A DNA stretch of 25,362 nt from Bacillota bacterium. Lineage in GTDB: Bacteria; Bacillota; Limnochordia; Darwinibacteriales; DTU012. Position numbers and translations under genes: made by a program. The stretch lies in contig JAAYLQ010000036.1 in assembly GCA_012521805.1 (NCBI GenBank), positions 1-25,362 of the forward strand, read 5' to 3'. Positions 1 through 7,071 of the stretch are shown here, in pieces; the first letter of the stretch is position 1, and every line of letters starts with the position of its first letter. The notes beneath the pieces were generated by a model. It saw only the letters and a program-made list of their open reading frames with translations. It searched no databases and had not been told where the DNA came from.

Positions 1-139
1 CCTAGCTTAGGGTACTCTACGAAACCCTGGGTGATAGCTCTACGGAACCTCAGCGGCTTCAGCACAGCTTTATGAACACCAATTGTGGCGAGGTCTCTCG
101 CCTACTAAAGCTTGACGCGTACCCTCGTTGACCGATACC
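1..139. other. Unassigned non-coding stretch with repeats and a hairpin
   Basis: No convincing gene is visible here. One plus frame is open from base 1 to a stop at 73-75, but its translation resembles nothing I know. Two near-identical 12-mers, CTCTACGAAACC (15-26) and CTCTACGGAACC (38-49), lie 23 bases apart. A perfect 6-bp hairpin, GGCGAG-GTCT-CTCGCC, lies at 87-102. The stretch could be the end of a structured RNA or an untranslated leader, but I saw no tRNA, SRP, RNase P or T-box signature. Confidence 0.4.
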
Positions 140-168
140 TTGTCAGTTAGGCCTCGGTTTGCTATACT
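140..168 (+). promoter_or_regulatory. Sigma-A type promoter of smpB
   Basis: TTGTCA (140-145) and TATACT (163-168) are separated by exactly 17 bases. Transcription should begin near 175, about 23 bases before the smpB GTG, so the leader is very short. The promoter suggests smpB is transcribed independently of whatever lies to the left. Confidence 0.75.
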
Positions 169-197
169 ATAACTACCAACAGTAAGGGGGATGCAGC

Positions 198-662
198 GTG
201 GGTGACGCAGTTAAAGTTATCGTAGATAACCGCAAAGCAAGACACGATTACCATATTATCGAAACAATTGAAGCTGGCATTGTCCTCAAAGGAACTGAAG
301 TAAAATCCCTCCGGCTGGGGAGAGTTAATATTAGGGACAGTTTTGCCAGAGTTAAAGATGGAGAGGTATTTCTCCACGGCATGCACATCAGCCCTTACGA
401 GCAGGGTAACCGCTTTAACCACGACCCACTGCGGATCCGCAAGCTGCTACTGCATCGGAGGGAAATCAATCGGTTGGTCGGGAAAATCCAGGAAAAGGGC
501 TACACTATGGTTCCACTGAAATTATACTGGAAGCATGGCAAGTGTAAGGTTGAGCTGGCGCTGGTAAAAGGTAAGCGCCTCCATGATAAGAGAGAAACCC
601 TTGCGAGAAAAGACGCAGAGCGCCGCATCGAACGGGCTCTTAAGAGTACTAATTACCATTGA
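198..662 (+). CDS. smpB: SsrA-binding protein SmpB
   Basis: SmpB binds the tRNA-like end of tmRNA and delivers it to stalled ribosomes in trans-translation. The 154-residue product has the usual family length. It shows the OB-fold core from about residue 8 (KVIVDNRKARHDYHI), the GTEVKSLR motif near residue 32, and the basic C-terminal tail with HDKRE near residue 129. That tail folds into the decoding site when bound to the ribosome. The start is GTG, seven bases after a GGGGG stretch (186-190). An ATG at 191 is out of frame and closes at once. Its partner RNA gene ssrA begins 39 bases after the stop, on the same strand. The rnr gene that often precedes smpB is not seen upstream. Confidence 0.97.
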   Translation: MGDAVKVIVDNRKARHDYHIIETIEAGIVLKGTEVKSLRLGRVNIRDSFARVKDGEVFLHGMHISPYEQGNRFNHDPLRIRKLLLHRREINRLVGKIQEKGYTMVPLKLYWKHGKCKVELALVKGKRLHDKRETLARKDAERRIERALKSTNYH

Positions 663-663
663 T

Positions 664-692
664 CAGAATCACATTTTATGTTAAAGTATAAA
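664..692 (+). promoter_or_regulatory. Possible ssrA promoter
   Basis: TATAAA (687-692) lies ten bases before the mature 5' end of tmRNA, the right distance for a -10 box. The -35 position (about 664-669, CAGAAT) is poor, so transcription may partly come from the smpB promoter. Confidence 0.4.
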
Positions 693-701
693 TACACCTA
701 T

Positions 702-1057
702 GGGGGTGAATTAGGTTCGACATAGGTAGGAATGGCATCAGAAGCGAGCCGAGGTCCCCAAACACCTCGTTAAACCTTGGGACTTAAAAATAAGTGCAAA
801 CGATAAGTATTCTTTAGCTGCTGCATAGCAGGCTAACGCCTCATTATTCTTTGCCTGTGAGAATAATGAAGGTGTCAACCCAGCAGGCTACCTAAACAGC
901 TTTACCCGGGGCTGATTAGGGAAATTTAACGGGGTAGTCAGTTGCTCATCTGGCTGCAGAGAGGAGTAATTGACGAATTGCAAAACTGCAGCTGCGCTCG
1001 GAGAAGCTGGTGTGGTTTCACCTATGGACAGCGGTGCAACTCCGCTCACCTCCACCA
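702..1057 (+). ncRNA. ssrA: Transfer-messenger RNA (tmRNA, ssrA)
   Basis: One-piece tmRNA of about 356 nt. The acceptor stem is formed by GGGGGTG (702-708) and CACCTCC at the 3' end, with one G-U pair. An A plus an encoded CCA (1054-1057) follow. The T arm is AGCGG-TGCAACT-CCGCT at about 1030-1046. The reading frame for the tag starts at GCA 796 and ends at TAG 826-828, giving ANDKYSLAAA. It resembles the ANDENYALAA-type tags, with one more alanine than the usual LAA ending. The middle contains several inverted repeats consistent with pseudoknots. With smpB it forms the ribosome rescue and proteolytic tagging system. The ends are set by pairing and may be off by a base or two. Confidence 0.95.
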
Positions 1058-1070
1058 TAACAAAGTAAAA

Positions 1071-1104
1071 AAACCTAGCAGCTCAAAACTGCTAGGTTTA
1101 TTTT
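1071..1104. terminator. Bidirectional terminator between ssrA and secG
   Basis: An 11-bp perfect stem, AAACCTAGCAG (1071-1081) with CTGCTAGGTTT (1089-1099), has a 7-base loop. The plus strand continues with a T-rich tail. On the minus strand the A run at 1067-1073 becomes a T tail. It can therefore end both the ssrA transcript and the convergent secG transcript. Confidence 0.85.
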
Positions 1105-1112
1105 ATTCCAGT

Positions 1113-1331
1113 CTATAGAATACTTAACAACACTGCCATCAGCATAAAGCCAAAGGCTAAGTATTTAGTAGCTTTTTCCAAAACGATCTCTTTTTGCGAA
1201 GCTTTGTTGAAAAACATCTTGCCGCCGCCACCAATCGAGCCTAAACCTTCACCTTTGCTTTCCTGAAGTAAAACAGCGACAATCAGTCCTATGCAGATTA
1301 AAAACTGAACGACCATTAAAAAGGTTTTCAT
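1113..1331 (-). CDS. secG: Preprotein translocase subunit SecG
   Basis: SecG is the small accessory subunit of the SecYEG channel that moves unfolded proteins across the inner membrane. The 72-residue product has the expected pattern. A first membrane helix spans about residues 4-22. A Gly-rich cytoplasmic loop follows (ESKGEGLGSIGGGG), then a second helix at about 54-72. The length is normal for the family. GGAGGT lies 12 bases before the ATG, which is slightly far. In Bacillus-type genomes secG lies downstream of eno, as here, but an arabinofuranosidase gene and a small Cys-rich gene intervene. The transcript ends at the shared terminator with ssrA. Confidence 0.93.
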   Translation of the reverse strand: MKTFLMVVQFLICIGLIVAVLLQESKGEGLGSIGGGGKMFFNKASQKEIVLEKATKYLAFGFMLMAVLLSIL

Positions 1332-1371
1332 GGTTGAGCAGACACCTCCCTGCCTTCACAATTACTCTTAC

Positions 1372-1400
1372 AGTGTACCACAGAAACAACTTGTCTGCAA
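1372..1400 (-). promoter_or_regulatory. Likely secG promoter
   Basis: On the minus strand TTGCAG (1400-1395) and TACACT (1377-1372) are 17 bases apart. The site lies in the gap between the small Cys-rich gene and secG and would give secG a leader of about 35 bases. Confidence 0.5.
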
Positions 1401-1417
1401 CCAATATCTGTCTGTTT

Positions 1418-1684
1418 TTACACTTCCCAGCGCGATTCCCCTGGGTAGGGGCAGGAACCGGTTTTGTACTTAGCTTTCACCTGCACAATACAGCCGCACA
1501 GCATGCATGTGGTTCCATACCGAAGATGGGAGCAGTCTAGGCACTGGGCCAGCCGCTGTTGATAAACAGCGTCATCAACCGCCTGCCCAGACCGCTCTAC
1601 CTCAGAGATCATTTTGGCGATAGAATCCTGCTTAACTTGGACTGATTCACTGCAGCCCTTGCATAAATCCATCGCTTGTTCCAT
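1418..1684 (-). CDS. Small Cys-rich protein, DUF6171-like
   Basis: Eighty-eight residues with eight cysteines: C8 and C11, C48 and C51, C60, C63 and C65, and C78. They are arranged as CxxC, then CxxC, CxxCGC and a final CP. The pattern YxxRLxxCxxC...CxxCGCxV matches, from memory, a small uncharacterised family (DUF6171) in Firmicutes. Two zinc sites are a reasonable guess, but no function is known. No signal peptide or membrane helix is seen. The ATG follows the arabinofuranosidase stop by five bases, and its Shine-Dalgarno (GGGTGG) lies inside that gene's 3' end. The two are therefore probably co-transcribed, although the pairing may be incidental. Confidence 0.75.
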   Translation of the reverse strand: MEQAMDLCKGCSESVQVKQDSIAKMISEVERSGQAVDDAVYQQRLAQCLDCSHLRYGTTCMLCGCIVQVKAKYKTGSCPYPGESRWEV

Positions 1685-1689
1685 ACCGC

Positions 1690-3165
1690 TTATTCCACCC
1701 TTAATACTACCACTGACATTGGAGGCAGTTTTACTTGCAATCTGTTATCCTTAAGCTCAGCCTCATCAAAGGCTTGAGGTCTAACGTTTTCAGGCTGATC
1801 GAAAGTGTTGTGGGCATTGATCGCGTTTGCAGTCAAGATTGTGCCTCCAACCTTCACAGCATTCATACCCCTGAGATCGCAGTCGATCTCAGCTGCATTT
1901 TCTGGATCCAAGTTGCAGAGAGAAATATGAAGCTGGCCTTCAGCGTTGCGTGATGCGGAAGCAGTTACCTGTGGAATTGACTCATCTTCAAATTGATAAG
2001 GTTCGCTTTCAATGTAAAGATCTACCGCATCAGCGTCTTGATGCACCTTATACATATCAAATACGTGATAGGTAGGTGTTTTAATCATCTTTTCTCCTTC
2101 AGTCAGAATTACAGCCTGGAGAACGTTAATAGTTTGAGCAATATTGGTCATCTGTACGCGTTGGCAGTGTTTGTGGAAGATATTAAAGTTAATTCCAGCT
2201 ACCAGCGCATCCCTCATTGTATTCTGCTGATAGAGGAATCCTGGATTTGTGCCTGGCTCCACATCATACCAAGTACCCCACTCGTCAATAATCAGACCAA
2301 TCCGTTTTTGCGGATCATAGAAATCCATAATGCTGCCGTGGCGGGTAATCAGCTCATCCATATAAAGAGTCTTCTGTAAGGTAACAAACCATTCTTTTTG
2401 GTCAAACTCAGTAGCAGAGCCTTTATTTGCCCAAGTACCAGGTACAGTGTAGTAGTGGAGGCTTAAGCCATTCATCATGTGGCGGGCTTCCCGCATCATC
2501 ACTTCGGTCCAGCGGTAGTCAGCTACGTTTGGTCCGCAAGCGATTTTATAGATGCGGTTGTTGCCATAATTGCGGACATATGTAGCATAGCGCCGATACT
2601 CATCAGCATAGTATTCTGGACGCATATTCCCGCCACAGCCCCAGTTTTCGTTACCGATTCCGAAATAAGTCAGCTTCCATGGCTCATCTCTGCCGTTCTG
2701 ACGCCGCCAGTTAGCCATTGGCGATTCGCCATCAAAAGTCATATACTCAACCCACTGCTCCATTTCATGAACAGTACCGCTGCCCACATTACCGCAGATG
2801 TACGGTTCAGCACCGAGCAGTTCGCAGAGGAGCATAAATTCATGGGTTCCAAAATGGTTGTTTTCTACCACGCCGCCCCAATGGGTGTTGATCATTTGTG
2901 GACGGTTTTCTCTTGGTCCGATACCATCTTTCCAATGGTATTCATCGGCAAAGCAGCCGCCTGGCCAGCGCAGCACCGGAATCTGCAGCTGTCTTAATGC
3001 CTCAAGCACGTCATTGCGGATACCTTTGGTATTGGGAATCGGAGAATCTTCGCCAACCCAGTAACCTTCGTAGATACAGCGTCCTAAGTGCTCTGAAAAA
3101 TGGCCGTAAATATTCTTGTTAATCTTACCACGTTTAATGTCAGCATTGATAATTATTTTTGCCAT
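1690..3165 (-). CDS. abfA: Alpha-N-arabinofuranosidase, family GH51
   Basis: Intracellular enzyme that releases terminal L-arabinofuranose from arabinan and arabinoxylan fragments. The 491-residue length fits GH51. The N-terminal TIM barrel carries RWPGGCF (66-72). The acid/base Glu173 lies in GIGNENWG and the nucleophile Glu295 in IIDEWGTWY, close to the positions in characterised bacterial enzymes. The C-terminal part, from about residue 385, fits the usual beta-sandwich. No signal peptide is seen, so it should act in the cytoplasm on imported oligosaccharides. The ATG has a perfect AGGAGG eight bases upstream. It lies just after the glycolytic operon with its own apparent leader. No arabinose transporter or araBAD genes are visible nearby. 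Confidence 0.93.
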   Translation of the reverse strand: MAKIIINADIKRGKINKNIYGHFSEHLGRCIYEGYWVGEDSPIPNTKGIRNDVLEALRQLQIPVLRWPGGCFADEYHWKDGIGPRENRPQMINTHWGGVVENNHFGTHEFMLLCELLGAEPYICGNVGSGTVHEMEQWVEYMTFDGESPMANWRRQNGRDEPWKLTYFGIGNENWGCGGNMRPEYYADEYRRYATYVRNYGNNRIYKIACGPNVADYRWTEVMMREARHMMNGLSLHYYTVPGTWANKGSATEFDQKEWFVTLQKTLYMDELITRHGSIMDFYDPQKRIGLIIDEWGTWYDVEPGTNPGFLYQQNTMRDALVAGINFNIFHKHCQRVQMTNIAQTINVLQAVILTEGEKMIKTPTYHVFDMYKVHQDADAVDLYIESEPYQFEDESIPQVTASASRNAEGQLHISLCNLDPENAAEIDCDLRGMNAVKVGGTILTANAINAHNTFDQPENVRPQAFDEAELKDNRLQVKLPPMSVVVLRVE

Positions 3166-3261
3166 TGGTTAACCTCCTTGTGTTATTCTGCTGTAACTAT
3201 TCTCACTCTATGTATTAGACTAGTCCCCCCAAAATCCTGCCCTAATTGGGTTTTTTCAGCA

Positions 3262-3293
3262 AACCCTGCTGTGAAGCTTTACACAGGAGGGTT
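3262..3293. repeat. Inverted repeat upstream of abfA
   Basis: AACCCT-g-CTGTG (3262-3273) pairs with CACAG-g-AGGGTT (3282-3293) around an 8-base centre, giving 11 bp with one G-G mismatch. There is no T run on either side, so it is not a simple terminator. It lies about 100 bases before the abfA ATG and could be an operator or an mRNA leader hairpin. It does not resemble the Bacillus AraR box as I remember it. Confidence 0.5.
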
Positions 3294-3352
3294 AGAATAA
3301 TCCACCGACTGAGGGTTTTAGGGATAAACACATTAGTGGCGCTATCACGTTG

Positions 3353-3379
3353 AGTATAAGTGTTGTATTGATTAAAACA
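3353..3379 (-). promoter_or_regulatory. Tentative abfA promoter
   Basis: A good -10 box, TATACT, reads on the minus strand at 3358-3353. The best -35 is poor (TTGCTG at about 3383-3378, spacing 19). It would start a leader of about 180 bases that includes the inverted repeat at 3262-3293. Weak evidence. Confidence 0.25.
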
Positions 3380-3381
3380 GC

Positions 3382-3422
3382 AAAAAAAGATGAATTCGGT
3401 AAAATCCCGAACTCATCTTTTT
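3382..3422. terminator. Terminator after eno
   Basis: GATGA-a-TTCGG and CCGAA-c-TCATC form a 10-bp stem with one A-C mismatch and a short loop. A run of seven A flanks it on the left (T on the minus strand) and a run of six T on the right. It begins about 10 bases past the eno stop and should end the glycolytic transcript. Confidence 0.85.
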
Positions 3423-3432
3423 AGGTCTGTCC

Positions 3433-4716
3433 TTATTTGCGCAGATTGTAGAATGTTTTCATTCCAGAGTATTTAGCAACATCGTCCAGGTCTTCTTCAA
3501 TCCGAAGCAGCTGGTTGTATTTAGCTACTCGGTCAGTGCGGCTGGGCGCTCCAGTTTTGATCTGACCTGCGTTGGTAGCTACCGCTAAGTCTGCAATAGT
3601 TGTGTCTTCAGATTCACCGGAACGGTGAGAAACTACTGCAGTATAGCCTGCTCTTTTTGCCATTTCAATTGCATTGAGAGTTTCAGTGAGGGTACCAATT
3701 TGGTTCACTTTAATCAGAATTGAATTGGCAACATTCATTTCAATACCTTTAGCTAAACGCTCGGTGTTGGTAACGAACAGGTCGTCTCCCACCAGCTGAA
3801 CCCGATCGCCGATAGCTTCAGTCAGTTTTAACCAGCCTTCCCACTCGTCTTCGCTGAGGGGATCCTCAATTGAAATAATTGGATATCTATCAACTAGGTT
3901 TTGATAGAAAGCAATCATTTCATCAGTTGAGAGTGTTTTGCCTTCGCCAGCTAATTCATATTTGCCATCTTTAAACAGTTCAGTAGCAGCTACGTCTAAG
4001 GCAATGCACACATCTTCACCAGGTTTGTAGCCAGCTTCAGTAATTGCTTCGATAATCACTTCAATTGCTGCTTCGTTGGACTCAAGGTTAGGAGCAAAGC
4101 CACCTTCGTCACCAACAGCAGTATTTAAACCTCTGTTGGAGAGCACTTTCTTCAGGCTGTGGAATACCTCAGCACCCATCCGCAGTGCTTCTTTAAAGGA
4201 CTTGGCGCCAACAGGCATAATCATGAACTCTTGGATATCAACGTTGTTATCGGCGTGGGCGCCGCCGTTGAGAATGTTCATCATCGGTACAGGCAGTTCT
4301 TGCGCGTTAGTACCGCCAATGTACTGGTACAGAGGCAGCCCTACTGACTCTGCAGCCGCTCTTGCAACTGCCAGGGAGACGCCTAAAATAGCGTTAGCAC
4401 CGAGTTTACCTTTGTTTGGAGTACCGTCTAACTCGATTAACAGTTTGTCAATTTCAACCTGTCTGGTAGCATCCATACCGATCAGTTCAGGAGCAATGAT
4501 CGAGTTGACGTTATCAACTGCTTTCTGCACACCCTTACCTAAGTATCTGTCTCTGTCGCCATCCCGCAGTTCAACTGCTTCAAACTGTCCGGTGGACGCG
4601 CCGGAAGGGACAATCGCTCTGCCGAGACTGCCGTCCTCTAAGAGTACTTCTACTTCAACAGTTGGGTTGCCGCGTGAATCCAGTACTTCGCGAGCCCATA
4701 CATCTTGAATAATCAT
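3433..4716 (-). CDS. eno: Enolase (phosphopyruvate hydratase)
   Basis: Converts 2-phosphoglycerate to phosphoenolpyruvate in glycolysis, in the cytoplasm. At 427 residues it has normal length. Visible hallmarks are the mobile loop SGASTG (38-43), catalytic Glu204 in VGDEGG and catalytic Lys336 in LIKVNQ. The metal ligands are Asp241, Glu284 (SIEDPL) and Asp311 (GDDLF). The substrate loop is SHRSGE (363-368). The ATG follows AGGAGG by seven bases. It is the last gene of the cggR operon, 25 bases after gpmI, and is followed by a strong terminator. Confidence 0.98.
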   Translation of the reverse strand: MIIQDVWAREVLDSRGNPTVEVEVLLEDGSLGRAIVPSGASTGQFEAVELRDGDRDRYLGKGVQKAVDNVNSIIAPELIGMDATRQVEIDKLLIELDGTPNKGKLGANAILGVSLAVARAAAESVGLPLYQYIGGTNAQELPVPMMNILNGGAHADNNVDIQEFMIMPVGAKSFKEALRMGAEVFHSLKKVLSNRGLNTAVGDEGGFAPNLESNEAAIEVIIEAITEAGYKPGEDVCIALDVAATELFKDGKYELAGEGKTLSTDEMIAFYQNLVDRYPIISIEDPLSEDEWEGWLKLTEAIGDRVQLVGDDLFVTNTERLAKGIEMNVANSILIKVNQIGTLTETLNAIEMAKRAGYTAVVSHRSGESEDTTIADLAVATNAGQIKTGAPSRTDRVAKYNQLLRIEEDLDDVAKYSGMKTFYNLRK

Positions 4717-4741
4717 TGTTATTCCTCCTTTACCATGATAA

Positions 4742-6283
4742 CTAGCTGATAATTAGACTTTCACCGGTCATTTCCTGCGGTTTTTCCAGTCCCATTAAAG
4801 CTAACAGGGTGGGAGCAATATCCGCTAAAATTCCCGATTTTAATTTTTTGCCTTCACCGGCGTTGTACAGCCAAATCGGAACCAGGTTGGTAGTGTGAGC
4901 TGTGTGAGGTTCCTTGGTTTCTGGATCCAGCATCTGTTCGGCATTACCGTGGTCCGCTGTAATAATTGCCTGGCCGTTCTGCTCCTTAAGAGCTGCTAAA
5001 ACCTTAGCCAATCCAGCATCCACAGCTTCCACTGCTTTGACTGCCGCTTCCATCACACCTGTATGACCAACCATGTCGCAGTTGGCATAATTGAGGATGA
5101 TCAGATCGTATTTGCCGGAGTTTATTAACTCCACAACTGCATCTGTTACTGCAGGAGCGCTCATCTCCGGCTGCAGATCATAAGTTGCAACCTTTGGAGA
5201 AGGAATCAACTTGCGATCTTCGCCAGGGAAAGGCTGTTCAATGCCGCCGTTAAAGAAAAACGTGACATGGGCATACTTTTCAGTTTCCGCAATCCTCAGC
5301 TGTTTTAAATTCAAGCTGGAGATATATTCCCCTAAAGTATTTTTCAAGTCTTGGGGCGGAAAAGCATACGGCGCTTTTACATTGACATCATATTGAGTCA
5401 TGGTGACAAAACACAGATCCAGCTTTCCACCGGGTCGTTCAAATCCGTCAAATTCATCATTTGTGAATGCCCAGGTAAGCTCTCTAGCCCGATCAGCCCG
5501 GAAGTTAAAGTAAATAACCGCATCGTTATTTTCAATTTTGGCTGTTGGCTGCTGATTTTCATCCACAATAACTGTTGGGATGACAAACTCATCAGTCTCT
5601 CCGTGCTCATAGGCGTAAGTTATAGCTGCGGCACTGGAATCTGAATAACGTCCCTTGCCTTCCGTGAGAGCCAGATACGCTTTCTCTACCCGATCCCAGC
5701 GTTTATCCCGGTCCATCGCAAAGTATCTGCCGGAAATAGTAGCTATTTTACCCACACCAATTTTCTCGATTTCTGCCTCCAGATCAGCCAGATATTCCTT
5801 GGCACTGGTAGGCGGCACATCCCTGCCGTCTAAGAAGGCATGAACATATACCTCTGTTAGGCCGTGGTCCTTGGCCATCTGAAGCAGAGCATACAAGTGC
5901 ATTGAATGGCTGTGTACTCCGCCCGGAGAAACTAGACCCATTAAATGCAGTTTTGTACCATGCTGTTTGGCATGCTTGATTGCGGTTAAGAGCTGTTCGT
6001 TCTTAAAGAAATCCCCTTCCCGCACCGCCTTCGAAATCAACGCCACATCTTGGTAAACAATTCTGCCGGCTCCCAGATTGAGATGCCCAACATTAGAATC
6101 ACCCATTTGTCCTTCCATCAATCCCACTGCTTCACCGCTGGCTTTCAGTGTGGCATGGGGACAGTTCTCCCACAACCAATCGATTGTTGGAGTGTTCGCA
6201 ATTTTTGTTGCATCACCTTCAGGATAGTCACTGAGACCGAAACCATCAAGAATGATTAGTGCAACTGGTCCTTTGTTCTTCAT
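4742..6283 (-). CDS. gpmI: 2,3-bisphosphoglycerate-independent phosphoglycerate mutase
   Basis: Interconverts 3- and 2-phosphoglycerate through a phosphoserine intermediate with Mn2+. The 513-residue product belongs to the alkaline phosphatase superfamily. It shows LDGFGL near the N terminus (metal Asp12), the nucleophile Ser62 in GDSNVGHLN, and metal ligands in NYANCDMVGHTG and ITADHGNAEQM. A GTG at 6286 directly precedes the chosen ATG at 6283. The AGGGGG stretch (6291-6296) is seven bases from the ATG but only four from the GTG, which favours the ATG. It lies between tpiA and eno in the glycolytic operon. Mn-dependent mutases of this type are known to be pH sensitive. Confidence 0.97.
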   Translation of the reverse strand: MKNKGPVALIILDGFGLSDYPEGDATKIANTPTIDWLWENCPHATLKASGEAVGLMEGQMGDSNVGHLNLGAGRIVYQDVALISKAVREGDFFKNEQLLTAIKHAKQHGTKLHLMGLVSPGGVHSHSMHLYALLQMAKDHGLTEVYVHAFLDGRDVPPTSAKEYLADLEAEIEKIGVGKIATISGRYFAMDRDKRWDRVEKAYLALTEGKGRYSDSSAAAITYAYEHGETDEFVIPTVIVDENQQPTAKIENNDAVIYFNFRADRARELTWAFTNDEFDGFERPGGKLDLCFVTMTQYDVNVKAPYAFPPQDLKNTLGEYISSLNLKQLRIAETEKYAHVTFFFNGGIEQPFPGEDRKLIPSPKVATYDLQPEMSAPAVTDAVVELINSGKYDLIILNYANCDMVGHTGVMEAAVKAVEAVDAGLAKVLAALKEQNGQAIITADHGNAEQMLDPETKEPHTAHTTNLVPIWLYNAGEGKKLKSGILADIAPTLLALMGLEKPQEMTGESLIIS

Positions 6284-6309
6284 CACAACGCCCCCTATCT
6301 GCTCTACTG

Positions 6310-7059
6310 CTATTCATTATAGCGAACGATGGCAGTAAAGTCATCAAAATCTAAGCTCGCGCCGCCGACCAATACGCCGTCAATTTCCGGCTGCGCCATT
6401 AATTCTTTAATATTGCTTGGTTTGACGCTGCCTCCATATTGGATTCGGATTTGATCAGCTGTTTCTTGATCATAAATTTCAGCCAGGGTTTTTCTAATCG
6501 TTCCGATCACTGCATTGGCATCCTCAGCACTGGCAGTTTCTCCTGTTCCGATCGCCCAGATCGGCTCGTAAGCAACTACAATTTCTGGAGCACGCTCTTT
6601 GCTGACACCTGCAAAGGCAGCTTTTGTTTGGCTCACTACTACAGCCTCGGTTTGATCAGCTCGGCGCTGCTCTAATGTTTCGCCAACACAGACAATCGGC
6701 CGCAGGTGGTGTTTCAGTGCCAGCTGCACTTTCTGGTTCACCATTTCATCTGTTTCGCCGAACAACTGCCGCCGTTCTGAATGGCCAATGATTACATAAG
6801 AACAGCAGACATCAACTAACATCACTGGCGAAATCTCACCGGTATAAGCTCCCGATTCTGCTGTGCTTAAGTTTTGAGCACCAATCTTAACCTTGCTCAT
6901 GCCTAACCCACAAACCGCAGATAGAGCAGTAAAAGGCGGGCAGACCACTACCTCAGCATCAGTATCTTGGACAGCTCGATCCAGCCGCTCACAGAGTTCA
7001 AGTGCCTCTGATACAGTTTTATGCATTTTCCAATTGCCCGCAATAATAGGTTTACGCAC
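6310..7059 (-). CDS. tpiA: Triosephosphate isomerase
   Basis: Interconverts dihydroxyacetone phosphate and glyceraldehyde 3-phosphate. The 249-residue TIM barrel carries the catalytic Lys11 (GNWKMH), His93 (IGHSERR) and Glu165 (AYEPIWAIGTG). The phosphate-binding YGGSVK loop lies near the C terminus. The start is GTG, with GGAGGAAGG just upstream, overlapping the end of pgk. Only 12 bases separate the two genes, so translation is probably coupled. It is the fourth gene of the operon. Confidence 0.98.
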   Translation of the reverse strand: MRKPIIAGNWKMHKTVSEALELCERLDRAVQDTDAEVVVCPPFTALSAVCGLGMSKVKIGAQNLSTAESGAYTGEISPVMLVDVCCSYVIIGHSERRQLFGETDEMVNQKVQLALKHHLRPIVCVGETLEQRRADQTEAVVVSQTKAAFAGVSKERAPEIVVAYEPIWAIGTGETASAEDANAVIGTIRKTLAEIYDQETADQIRIQYGGSVKPSNIKELMAQPEIDGVLVGGASLDFDDFTAIVRYNE

Positions 7060-7071
7060 TAGCCCTTCCTC

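Noticed and set aside
15..49. Start of a CRISPR-like array
   Set aside because: There are only two 12-base units 23 bases apart with one mismatch, and no further copies.
2479..2997. 172-codon plus-strand ORF
   Set aside because: It is antisense to the well-supported arabinofuranosidase gene and has no start signal or recognisable motifs.
3240..3256. Plus-strand terminator CCCTAATTGGG followed by six T
   Set aside because: Only three G-C pairs can form around an unpaired centre, and no plus-strand gene ends here.
4076..4708. 210-codon plus-strand ORF
   Set aside because: It lies antisense inside eno, has no ribosome binding site, and its Ser/Pro-rich translation is typical of a shadow frame.
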